Origin: Planctomycetota bacterium
GTDB taxonomy: Bacteria > Planctomycetota > UBA1135
NCBI GenBank assembly: GCA_027020785.1
Contig: JALUVI010000074.1
Span: 1-49,885 of the forward strand
Direction of reading: 5' to 3'
DNA: 49,885 nt
The notes beneath the pieces are model-generated. The model saw nothing but the letters and a program-made list of their open reading frames with translations. It was not told where the DNA came from and made no database searches. A program made the translations under genes and the position numbers. Positions 32,572 through 41,749 of the stretch are shown piece by piece. Each line of letters opens with the position of its first letter. Position 1 is the stretch's first letter.

Positions 32572-33303
32572 CGTCCGGGCCCGGCGCCGGGCGGCGCGCT
32601 TGCGGACCTGGAGGTTGAGGAACTCGACCGCCACCGAGAAGCCCATCGCGAAGTACACGTAGCCGCGCGGCACGTGGAAGCCGGTTCCGTCGGCGATCAG
32701 CACCACGCCGATCAGGATGAGGAAGGCCAGCGCCAGCATCTTCAGGGTCGGATGCCGACGCACGAAGGAGGACAGCGGCCCGGCCACGGTGAGCATCGCC
32801 GCCACCGCGAGCAGGATGGCGATGACCATGATCGCCAGCTCCTCGACCAGGCCGACCGCGGTCAGCACCGAGTCGAGCGAGAACACCAGGTCGAGCAGCA
32901 TCACCTGGGCGACCACGCCGGCGAAGGAGACGCGCCGCCTGCCGCCGCCGTGCGCCTCCTCGGCGCCGCCGCTCTCGATCATGCCGTGGATCTCGCTGGT
33001 CGCCTTGCCGATCAGGAACAGGCCGCCGGCGAACAGGACGAGGTCGTGCCAGGTGACGACGCGCCCCGCCACGGCGAAGGCCTCGCGGTCCAGGCCGAGG
33101 ATCCACGACAGCGCGAGCAGGAGGAGGACGCGCATCAGCGCGGCGCCGAGCAGGCCGACGCGCTGCGCCCGCGGCCGCTCCGCCGCCGGCAGGCGGTCGG
33201 TGACGATGGCGAGGAAGACCAGGTTGTCCACGCCGAGCACGAGTTCGAGCGAGGTCAGGGTGAAGAGGGCGATCCAGGCCTCGGGTTCGGCGAGCCAGCT
33301 CAT
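32569..33303 (-). CDS. TerC-family integral membrane protein
   Basis: A 244-residue protein with seven membrane helices. It has the two Asp-bearing helices typical of TerC/Alx proteins: FTLTSLELVLGVDNLVFLAIV near residue 15 and VMLLDLVFSLDSVLTAVGLV near residue 130. Other family segments are FAGGLFLIGKATSEIHGMIE, a His/Gly-rich cytoplasmic loop, and GFHVPRGYVYFAMGFSVAVEFLNL at the C terminus. TerC relatives are implicated in manganese export and metal handling during protein secretion; tellurite resistance in the name is historical. ATG 33303 overlaps the glycosyltransferase stop by four bases. Confidence 0.93.
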   Translation of the reverse strand: MSWLAEPEAWIALFTLTSLELVLGVDNLVFLAIVTDRLPAAERPRAQRVGLLGAALMRVLLLLALSWILGLDREAFAVAGRVVTWHDLVLFAGGLFLIGKATSEIHGMIESGGAEEAHGGGRRRVSFAGVVAQVMLLDLVFSLDSVLTAVGLVEELAIMVIAILLAVAAMLTVAGPLSSFVRRHPTLKMLALAFLILIGVVLIADGTGFHVPRGYVYFAMGFSVAVEFLNLQVRKRAARRRART

Positions 33304-34397
33304 CGGGGCGGAAGGGTCCGGGGAAGGGAGGGAGGGATGGAGGCGAGGAGCGCCTCCAGACGGTCCACGTGACGCTCCAGCGCGAAGTCGCGGCGCAACG
33401 CGGCTGCGTCGGCGGCGACCCGCTCGGGGTCGGCCGCCGCGGCGGCCAGGAGTTCGAGGGCGGCGGCGGCGGCGGCCTCGGGGTCGTCGCGCGGCACGCG
33501 GCGGACCAGCGACTCGGGCAGGAGGTCGGCGGCCCCGCACGCGGGGGTGGTGACCACGGGCACGCCCACCGCGGCGGCCTCCAGGCAGACCAGCGAGAAG
33601 GAGTCGTAGGCGGTGGGATGGACCAGGAGGTCGGCGCGCGGCAGGGCGGCGCGGAAGGCGCCGTCCCAGCCGTGGAGGACGACGTCGTCGGCGAGGTCGG
33701 CGAGGCCTTCGCCGAGGACGGCGCGCGAGGGGCGCCGGGTCCACCCCTCGAAGCGCACGTGGCCGAGGCGGCGGCGCAGGGCGCGGGCCCAGGCCAGGGC
33801 GGGGCGCATCCCGTGGCGGGCGGCGTCGCGGCCGCAGTGGAGCACGCGCAGCGGACGCAGGTCGCTGGCCCGCTCCGGCGGGCGCGGCGGGTGGAGCCGC
33901 GGTCGGGGGTCCTCGAGGAGGGGCAGCGGCAGGAGCTCGCCGCGCACCGCCGGCGCGCAGTCGCGGAGCTCCCGCAGCACGCGGGGCGAGGGCGCGAGCA
34001 CCAACGCCGCCCGGCGGGCCGCCTCGCGGGCCCGCTCGGCGAGGGCGCGGCGGCGCGCGGAGACGTCGGGGGCGGGGGCGGGCAGCCCGCCCATCGGCAG
34101 GAGGGCCGCCCCGGGCAGACCGGCGGCGCGCAGGTCGAGGACGCGATCGGGGGCCAGGCTCCGCAGCCGCCGCGCCGCCGCCGCCGCGAAGGCTGCGTCG
34201 CGCCGGGAACGGCCTGGGCGCCAGAGCGGGGCCAGGGGGACGGGGCACACCCCGGCCGGCGGACGGCGGGAGGCCCGGCGGGCGACCAGGAAGACCTCGT
34301 GGCCCCGCGCCGCGAGTCGCGGGGCGACCGCCCTCGTCCAGGCCTCCAGCCCCCCGCCGCGGGGATGCCAACGGTCGACCAGGACGGCGAGGCGCAC
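33300..34397 (-). CDS. Glycosyltransferase family 4 (GT-B fold)
   Basis: A 365-residue GT-B glycosyltransferase. The N-terminal domain begins RLAVLVDRWHPRGGGLEAWTRAVAPRLAARGHEVFLVAR, the usual acceptor-side opening with a Gly-rich loop. The C-terminal nucleotide-sugar domain contains LRVLHCGRDAARHG, VVLHGWDGAFRAALPRADLLVHPTAYDSFSLVCLEAAAVGVPVVTTPACGAADLL with the family E-x7-E region. Very Arg/Ala-rich. Start is GTG 34397. It sits between a WaaP-like kinase (4-base gap) and terC (4-base overlap), and with the kinase suggests LPS core assembly. The donor sugar is unknown; an RfaG-like role is one guess. Confidence 0.88.
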   Translation of the reverse strand: MRLAVLVDRWHPRGGGLEAWTRAVAPRLAARGHEVFLVARRASRRPPAGVCPVPLAPLWRPGRSRRDAAFAAAAARRLRSLAPDRVLDLRAAGLPGAALLPMGGLPAPAPDVSARRRALAERAREAARRAALVLAPSPRVLRELRDCAPAVRGELLPLPLLEDPRPRLHPPRPPERASDLRPLRVLHCGRDAARHGMRPALAWARALRRRLGHVRFEGWTRRPSRAVLGEGLADLADDVVLHGWDGAFRAALPRADLLVHPTAYDSFSLVCLEAAAVGVPVVTTPACGAADLLPESLVRRVPRDDPEAAAAAALELLAAAAADPERVAADAAALRRDFALERHVDRLEALLASIPPSLPRTLPPR

Positions 34398-34401
34398 CGG
34401 T

Positions 34402-35265
34402 TCAGCCGTAGCGGGGCACGTGGGCGGCCAGGGCGCGCTCCTTGCGGACGACCTCGCGGGCGCAGCGCTTGGCCCGCGGGTCGAGCCGCGTCTTGCAGAG
34501 GTAGAGGAGGAGGAAGCGCAGGCGGTCGGTGCGGGTCACGGTGGGCGGCGCGCCGTGGTGCAGCGCGGCCAGGTCCTTGACCAGCCAGCGCCGCCGCGGC
34601 GGATGGGAACGTTCGACCCGCTCCAGGTCGATGAAGTAGGGCCGCCCCCACCGCGGGTCGTCGGCGACCACGAGGTGACAGGGGTAGAGGTCCTTGTGGT
34701 AGAAGCCGGCGGCGTGGAAGCGCCGGATCATGCCGGCGACGTCGCGCAACACGGCGTCGCGGGCGCCGCGCTCGCCGAGCCCGTGGGGGTCGGGATAGCC
34801 GTCGGCGAGCAGCGCGTCCAGGGGGCGGCCGGGCACCTCGCTGGTGATCACGAAGCTGCGCGGCGGACGGCCCCACGGCGTCGGGGTCTCGCCGAAGGCC
34901 ACCGGGTCGGGCACGTCGAAGCCGGTGCGGCGCAACGCCATCAACGCCGACCACTCGTGCCGGGCCGGGCTCTCCGACCGCCAGGGCAGGAGCCGACGGC
35001 GCAGCGGGACTGCGTGGTGGACCTTGAGGTAGAGGACGCGGTCGCGAGCGACGACCCGCCAGGTCTTGCGGGGGCCGGCGTCGCGGACCAGCTCGCCGTC
35101 ACGGAAGGCCAGTGCGCCCTCGAGGGTGTCGAGGCCGAGCTCCCGCAGGAGCGGCACGGCCTCCTCGTCGGCCAGCACCCGCCCCTGGTCGAGCTGGACC
35201 GTGGGCCGCAGGCGCTGCCGGTACTGCCGGAAGTCGCGGGGCCGAGCCGCGGAGGCCTCGTCCAT
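34402..35265 (-). CDS. Lipopolysaccharide core kinase-like protein (WaaP/InaA family)
   Basis: A 287-residue protein-kinase-fold sugar kinase. It has [20 protein letters not shown] with the ATP-binding Lys, [24 protein letters not shown], the catalytic loop [18 protein letters not shown], and the metal-binding Asp in [11 protein letters not shown]. These match WaaP/KdkA-type kinases that phosphorylate LPS inner-core heptose or KDO. ATG 35265 is preceded by GGGAGGA with good spacing, so it is leadered. It heads the run kinase, glycosyltransferase, terC, lyase, hydratase, dehydrogenase. The acceptor is inferred from family and from kdsA in the window. Confidence 0.88.
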   Translation of the reverse strand: MDEASAARPRDFRQYRQRLRPTVQLDQGRVLADEEAVPLLRELGLDTLEGALAFRDGELVRDAGPRKTWRVVARDRVLYLKVHHAVPLRRRLLPWRSESPARHEWSALMALRRTGFDVPDPVAFGETPTPWGRPPRSFVITSEVPGRPLDALLADGYPDPHGLGERGARDAVLRDVAGMIRRFHAAGFYHKDLYPCHLVVADDPRWGRPYFIDLERVERSHPPRRRWLVKDLAALHHGAPPTVTRTDRLRFLLLYLCKTRLDPRAKRCAREVVRKERALAAHVPRYG

Positions 35266-35322
35266 GGGGCCATCCTCCCAGGACCCGCGGGGGGACTCAA
35301 GCCCGAACCGGCGGCCCCGGGC

Positions 35323-35569
35323 GGAAACTGGCTCCGATTGGTGTTCCGAGTGTCCTCGGCGCGGGAGCGCGTTCCGGGACGACTGCGCGAGGACGCACCC
35401 CGTCCGCCGCGGGCTCCTCCCCCGTCGCGCCCGGGGCGGCCCGACCCCGTCCCGGGGCCCGCCCGGCCCCGGGACGGCAGGTCCGACCCCCTGGTCACGA
35501 GAGGAGACGAACGAGCGGGGCCGAGGTCGCACCTCGACACGGCCGACCCACTCATCGTGGCCAGTTTCC
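35323..35569 (+). ncRNA. Candidate structured RNA, copy B (247 nt)
   Basis: Second copy of the element at 16994-17228, in the spacer between the kinase gene and the glutamate dehydrogenase gene. The ends are conserved: GGAAACTGGC-N7-GGTGTTCC on the left and GACCCAC-N7-GGCCAGTTTCC on the right. The 21-position terminal helix is in the same register as in copy A, with pairs at 1-11, 13-16 and 18-21. A perfect 13-bp central hairpin (35447-35459 with 35465-35477, loop 35460-35464) and a CGAGGT/ACCTCG hairpin (35522-35527/35531-35536) lie inside. Apart from the ends, copies A and B differ strongly in sequence. It ends 109 bases before the GDH ATG, so it may be a free RNA or part of that leader. 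Confidence 0.5.
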
Positions 35570-35599
35570 GAGGAGGTTCCCGTCGCGCCGGGGCGGGGC

Positions 35600-35605
35600 T
35601 AACCT
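35600..35605 (+). promoter_or_regulatory. Candidate -10 (TAACCT) for the GDH operon
   Basis: TAACCT lies 31 bases beyond the right end of RNA element B and 73 bases before ATG 35679. If used, the GDH mRNA has a leader of about 65 bases that excludes the element. If not, the element is in the GDH leader. No strong -35 is visible. Confidence 0.35.
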
Positions 35606-35678
35606 TTGCGCTCTCCGGCCCCTGTCGTCACCCCCTCCCGCGGGTCCGCCCCTCCACCGTCCTCCCAGGCAAGGCACC

Positions 35679-36948
<1,270 letters not shown>

Positions 36949-36956
<8 letters not shown>

Positions 36957-38256
36957 TTCACCGCTCCCCCCGTTCGACCCCGCCGAGGAGCCGCAGGCGC
37001 CGACGCCGACCCTCGACCCGGACGACCCCTTCGCCTCCATGATGGAGCGCTACGACGAGGCCGCAGCGATGCTCGGCCTGTCGCCGGACAGCTACTCGGT
37101 GCTGCGCAAGCCCGACTACGAGTTCCGCTTCGCCGTGCCGGTCCTCGACGAGCACGGCGAGATCGAGGTCCACCACGGCTGGCGCATCCGACACAACCTG
37201 TCGCTGGGGCCGTGCCTCGGCGGGCTCCGGCTGGACCGCAACGTGACCTCCGAGGAGCTGCGCGCGCTCGCCGCCTGGACGACCTGGAAGTGCGCCACCC
37301 TGAACATCCCGTTCGGCGGCAGCATGGGCGGCATGGACTACGACCCGCGGGGGCGCGCCCGCGAGGTCACCGAACGCGCGGTGCGGCGCTACACCGCCGG
37401 CGCCCTCGACTTCCTGGGCCCGGACCGGGACGTCCTCATCCCCGACCTCCACTGCGACGAGCAGATCATGGCGTGGTGCCTCGACACCTACTCGATGCAC
37501 GTGCGCCACACCGAGAACGCGGTGGTGCTGGGCAAGCCGCTCGGCCTCGGCGGCACCCACGGGCGTGACTGGGCCATCGGCCGCGGCGTGCGGCTCCTGA
37601 TGGAGCGCCGCCTCGCCGAGATGGGCTTCCAGGGGCGGGCCCGGGTCGTGGTCCAGGGCGCCGGCCGGGTCGGCTCGCAGGTGCTGCGCGAACTCGTGGC
37701 CCACGGCCACCTCGTGATCGGCGTCGGCGACGCCCGCGCCAGCTTCCACAGCGAGTCGGGCATCGACGTCGAGGCGCTGCTCGCCTGGCGCGAGGAGCAC
37801 GGCACCCTGGAAGGCTTCCGCGGCGGCGACCTCATCGGCGGCGAGGAGCTGCTGGAGCTGCCCTGCGACGTCCTCATCCCGGCCGCCCTGTCGCGCCAGT
37901 TGACCGGACAGAACGCCGCCCGGATCCACGCCAAGCTGGTGGTCGAGGCCGCCAACGCTCCGACCACCAAGAAGGCCGACGAGATCCTCCAGGAGCGGGG
38001 CATCCCGGTGGTCCCCGATCTGCTCGGCAACGCCGGCGCCCTCCTCATCGCCTACTTCGAGTGGGTCCAGAACCGGATGGGCTACCAGTGGACCGAGGAA
38101 CAGGTGGAGGACCGGCTGGTCCGGATGGTGATGGACGCCTACGAGCGCTCCCGACGGGCCGCGGCCGAGCACAAGGTCAACCTGCGGCTGGCCGCGTGCA
38201 TGCTCGGCGTCCAGCAGGTGGCCTTCTTCGACGAGCTGCGCGGCATCTACGCATGA
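36949..38256 (+). CDS. Catalytically degenerate glutamate dehydrogenase paralogue
   Basis: A 435-residue full-length GDH homologue overlapping the catalytic gene by eight bases. Key residues are replaced: the substrate Lys is Leu90 (GPCLGGLRL), the catalytic Lys is Met126 ([11 protein letters not shown]), and the substrate Ser is Ala368 ([12 protein letters not shown]). Lys114 (TTWKCA), Asp166 (LIPDLHCDE) and the Rossmann motif GAGRVG (237-242) remain. Fold and length are intact, so it is not a decaying gene. Thermus thermophilus has a comparable pair in which GdhA is a non-catalytic regulatory subunit that makes GdhB respond to leucine; a similar role here is inference. Confidence 0.88.
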
Positions 38257-38363
38257 GGCGGCCCCTCGGGCGGCGCGATTCCGGCTCCAGTTCGGGGAAG
38301 CATCCGGCCGATGGGAGCGTCACAACCGCGTCGGGTCGCCGCCGCCCGTCCACCCCGCCCAAG

Positions 38364-40376
38364 ATGAACGCCCTCTCCCCGGGACGCGCCCGCGCCGTGG
38401 CCCTGGTCGCCGTCGCGGCCCTGGTCGTGGCCCTCGCCTACCTGTTCCTGGGGCCCGAACCGGCCCCGGACCGGTCGCAGTCCGCGCGCGGCTCGGCCGC
38501 GACCCCGGCCGAGGAGCGGCCGGACGCCGGAACCCTGCAGTCGCTCGGCTACTCCGGGGGCGAACTGGACCGCGACGCCGCCGCGGCCGAACCGCTGCGG
38601 GACGACGCCCTGGACCTCCGCTTCGCCGAGGGCGGCTCCGGAGCCGCCATCTACGGACGGGTGATCGATCCCGAGGGGCGCCCCGTCTCGGGCGCCACGG
38701 TGTGGCTGGCGCCCCGCTTCCGACTCGGCGACCCCCTGCAGAGCGCCCGCCGGGTCGGGCAGGGACCGCGGACCACGACCGACGCCGGCGGGCGCTTCCG
38801 CTTCGACGACCTCCAGGCGGGCCAGGAGCTGAACCTGTGGGCCTGGCACCCGGACTGGGCTCCGACCGCGGGCACCCCCGTGGTCGTGCTCGCCGACGAG
38901 CCGCAGGAACTGCCGCCCATCGTCCTCGACGCCGGGCATCGAGTCTTCGGCCGCGTCGAGGACGAGGCCGGCAACCCGCTGCCCGCCACGGTGGAGCTGC
39001 TGATGCAGGAGACCAGCACCTTCCGCCACGGCACCCCGGAGGAACTGCGTCAGGAAGACCTGGCGCAGGGTCGCCTCCTGGTGACCGAGACCGACGACTC
39101 GGGACGCTTCTCCTTCGACCACGTCGCCGAGGGCATCTGGAGCCTGCGCGCCCAGAGCGAGGGCTTCGCCGCCGCCGAGGTCCAACCCATCCTCGCCTTC
39201 GGCAACCAGGAACCCGAGGAGCAGGTCCTGGTGCTCGGCACCGAACACCGCATCACCGGGACGGTGCGCGACGCCGCGGGGCGTCCGGTGGCGAACGCGC
39301 TGGTCACGGTGTCCCGCACCAAGCCGCGGCCCATCTTCACCGCCCGAACCCGCACCGCCGAGGACGGCACCTTCACGCTGCGGGGCCTGCCGGACGGGCT
39401 CTATGGGCTGGCGGCCTCCGCCGAAGGCCACACCAACGCGCGGCTGGGCCGGGTCAAGGCCGACGGCCCGCCGGTGGACATCGTGCTCCAGGACAAGGGC
39501 GGGGTCAGCGGCCGCGTCACCGACGCCGACGGCCGCCCCGTGCCGGCCTTCGAGGTCGAGGTGCTGCGCACCCGCCCCAACAACCCGACCTACGGGATCA
39601 CCGGCCTGAACTACTCGTTCCAGTCGGCGCAGGGCGAATACACCATCCCCGAGCTCGACCCGGGCACCTACGTGCTGCGCATCACCGCGCCCGGCCACGC
39701 CCCGGGCTACACGCCGTCGTTCCAGGTGCAGCGCGAGATGGTCCTCGGCATCGACGCCCAGCTCGGACGCGGCGGCGTGCTGAAGGGGCGCATCGTGGAC
39801 GGCGCCACCGGCGCCCCCGTCGCCGGCGCCACGGTCACGGTGCACGGGCCCAACTTCCGCCCCGACGAGATGGACGCCCTGTTCGGTGGTTCCTTCGGGG
39901 ACCCGGACAACGTTCCGCCGCAGCGGGCGGTCAGCGGAGCCGACGGGCGCTTCGAGATCGCCAACGCCTGGCCCGGCGACCTGCAGCTGTTGATCGAGCA
40001 TCCGCGCTACCTGCGCGAGAGTGTCCGGACCACGGTCACCGAGGGCGGGGAGCAGGACCTCGGCGACCTGCGGGTCTTCCCCGGCGGCAGCATCGTCGGA
40101 GTGGTCCGCGACCCCGACGGCAAGCCGGTCAGCGGCGGCACCGTGAACCTGACGCGCCGCGAGGGTGACGGCTGGTTCCACCGCAGTACCCTGCTCGACG
40201 CGCAGGGGAGGTTCCGCTTCGATGCCCTGCCCGAGGGGTCGTACGAGATCATCGCCTATCCGCCGTACAACCAGAACGTGCTCATGTTCCCCGACTCGAG
40301 CTCGGCCCGTGAGGTCTTCGTGCCCACCGGCGAGCAGATCCGGGTCGAGTTGACGGCGACCGGCGGCGAAGGCTGA
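38364..40376 (+). CDS. Exported protein with multiple carboxypeptidase-regulatory-like domains
   Basis: A 670-residue protein. An N-terminal membrane anchor (AVALVAVAALVVALAYLFLG) is followed by a low-complexity linker to about residue 95, then roughly six beta-sandwich repeats of the carboxypeptidase-regulatory/transthyretin type. Repeats are marked by phrases such as IYGRVIDPEGRPVSGATVWL, ITGTVRDAAGRPVANALVTV, VSGRVTDADGRPVPAFEVEV, LKGRIVDGATGAPVAGATVTV and IVGVVRDPDGKPVSGGTVNL, each followed by a GRF-F-LP-G-Y pattern. No enzyme domain is seen. It is the first of three exported proteins in a row with an M28 peptidase. It is probably a surface or periplasmic adhesive or scaffold protein. The 107-base gap after the GDH paralogue holds no clear promoter. 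Confidence 0.82.
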   Translation: MNALSPGRARAVALVAVAALVVALAYLFLGPEPAPDRSQSARGSAATPAEERPDAGTLQSLGYSGGELDRDAAAAEPLRDDALDLRFAEGGSGAAIYGRVIDPEGRPVSGATVWLAPRFRLGDPLQSARRVGQGPRTTTDAGGRFRFDDLQAGQELNLWAWHPDWAPTAGTPVVVLADEPQELPPIVLDAGHRVFGRVEDEAGNPLPATVELLMQETSTFRHGTPEELRQEDLAQGRLLVTETDDSGRFSFDHVAEGIWSLRAQSEGFAAAEVQPILAFGNQEPEEQVLVLGTEHRITGTVRDAAGRPVANALVTVSRTKPRPIFTARTRTAEDGTFTLRGLPDGLYGLAASAEGHTNARLGRVKADGPPVDIVLQDKGGVSGRVTDADGRPVPAFEVEVLRTRPNNPTYGITGLNYSFQSAQGEYTIPELDPGTYVLRITAPGHAPGYTPSFQVQREMVLGIDAQLGRGGVLKGRIVDGATGAPVAGATVTVHGPNFRPDEMDALFGGSFGDPDNVPPQRAVSGADGRFEIANAWPGDLQLLIEHPRYLRESVRTTVTEGGEQDLGDLRVFPGGSIVGVVRDPDGKPVSGGTVNLTRREGDGWFHRSTLLDAQGRFRFDALPEGSYEIIAYPPYNQNVLMFPDSSSAREVFVPTGEQIRVELTATGGEG

Positions 40377-40407
40377 TTCTCCGCCAGCGCCGGGACGGGG
40401 ACGTGCG

Positions 40408-40413
40408 TAGGCT
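40408..40413 (+). promoter_or_regulatory. Candidate -10 (TAGGCT) for the M28 peptidase gene
   Basis: TAGGCT ends nine bases before ATG 40423, with no Shine-Dalgarno sequence between. It is the same hexamer and spacing as before the carboxyltransferase gene at 48044. Confidence 0.5.
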
Positions 40414-40422
40414 CGTCCGACC

Positions 40423-41715
40423 ATGACCCCGCTCCCCCTCCTGATCCTCCTCCCCCTGCTGCAGCAGGGGGCCGCCCCCGAGGACTTCCGCGTCCAGGAC
40501 CTCCAGGCCCACATCGGGTTCCTGGCCTGCGACGAGATGGAGGGGCGCGAATCCGGAAAGCTCTCGGGCCACCTCGCCGGTCGCTACGTCGAGGCCCAGT
40601 TCCGACGCTTCGGCCTGCAGCCGCTGCCGGGTCGTGACGACCTGCGCATCCCCTTCACCATCGGTCGCGGCGAGCGGGCGACGACGGCCTACGACGTGGT
40701 CGGCGTCCTGCCGGGCACCGGCCCCGACGCCGACCGCTACCTGGTGATCGGCGCCCACTTCGACCACGCCGGCATCGGCGGCCCCGGCGCGATGGGCTTC
40801 CCCGGCGAGATCCACAACGGCGCCGACGACAACGCCTCCGGAACGGCGGCGATGCTCGAGCTCGCCGAGTGGTATGCCGCGCATCCGCCGAACCACTCGC
40901 TGATCTTCATCGGTTTCAGCGCCGAGGAACGTGGCCTCAACGGCAGCCGGGCGCTGGTCGAAGCCGGCGGCACCATGGCGCCCGACGACGGCGGAGCCCT
41001 GGCGGTGGAAGAGGCTCCGGCGCTGCCGCTCGAGCGCATCGACGCCATGCTCAACCTCGACATGGTCGGCCGCAGCGAGGACGGCTACCTCTTCGTCGGC
41101 GGGCTCGGCACCGCCGAGGAATTCCACGACCTGCTGGGGCCGGTCTTCGAGCGGAGCGACCTGCGGCTGGAACTGTCCGACCTCGGCGAGGCGCCGAGCG
41201 ACAACACCAGCTTCTACCACGCCGGCATCCCGGCCCTGTTCCTGTTCACCAACGTCCACGAGGACTATCACATGCCGTCGGACGACCCCGAGAAGATCCA
41301 CTACGAGGAGGAGGTCCGCATCCTCGGCCTGGCGCGCGAGATGGTGGACGCGCTGGACCGGGCGGGTCGCCTGACCTTTCGGGAGGCCCCCGGCATGGGG
41401 ATGCCCGCCGACTTCCAGCAGCGCATGGGCGAGCACTTCCGGCGCATCGCCGAACGCCAGGACCAGCGCGGGCGCTTCGGCGTCCGCGTGGATGCGGGGG
41501 GAGCCGGACTGCTCGTCAGCGACGTCTCCGCAGGCAGCGCCGCCGAAGAGGCGGGCATCGCGCCGGGCGACCGCCTGCTGCGGATGAACGGACGCGACCT
41601 CCACACCATCGCCGACCTGCGCCGCGCCCTCGGCGGCGGCATGAAGGGCGACGAGGTGCGTTTCGTGTTGCTGCGGGACGGCGAGCGCATCCGCGGCAGC
41701 GCGGTCCTGCGCTGA
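40423..41715 (+). CDS. Exported M28-family metallopeptidase with C-terminal PDZ domain
   Basis: A 430-residue zinc aminopeptidase-like enzyme. The signal peptide is short (PLPLLILLPLLQQG). Dizinc ligands are visible: His and Asp in VIGAHFDHAG, the bridging Asp in HNGADDNASGTAAML, the Glu pair in GFSAEERGLNGSRAL, Asp in LNLDMVGRS, and His in NVHEDYHMPSDDP. A PDZ domain fills the last 90 residues (GLLVSDVSAGSAAEEAGIAPGDRLLRMNGRDLHTIADLRRAL). It is probably periplasmic, trimming peptides from proteins or cross-links. It lies between two exported carboxypeptidase-regulatory-like proteins. It probably starts leaderless from TAGGCT. Confidence 0.92.
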   Translation: MTPLPLLILLPLLQQGAAPEDFRVQDLQAHIGFLACDEMEGRESGKLSGHLAGRYVEAQFRRFGLQPLPGRDDLRIPFTIGRGERATTAYDVVGVLPGTGPDADRYLVIGAHFDHAGIGGPGAMGFPGEIHNGADDNASGTAAMLELAEWYAAHPPNHSLIFIGFSAEERGLNGSRALVEAGGTMAPDDGGALAVEEAPALPLERIDAMLNLDMVGRSEDGYLFVGGLGTAEEFHDLLGPVFERSDLRLELSDLGEAPSDNTSFYHAGIPALFLFTNVHEDYHMPSDDPEKIHYEEEVRILGLAREMVDALDRAGRLTFREAPGMGMPADFQQRMGEHFRRIAERQDQRGRFGVRVDAGGAGLLVSDVSAGSAAEEAGIAPGDRLLRMNGRDLHTIADLRRALGGGMKGDEVRFVLLRDGERIRGSAVLR

Positions 41716-41749
41716 CCTCCGCTCCGGTCCGTCGCGGACTTCCGCTCCG

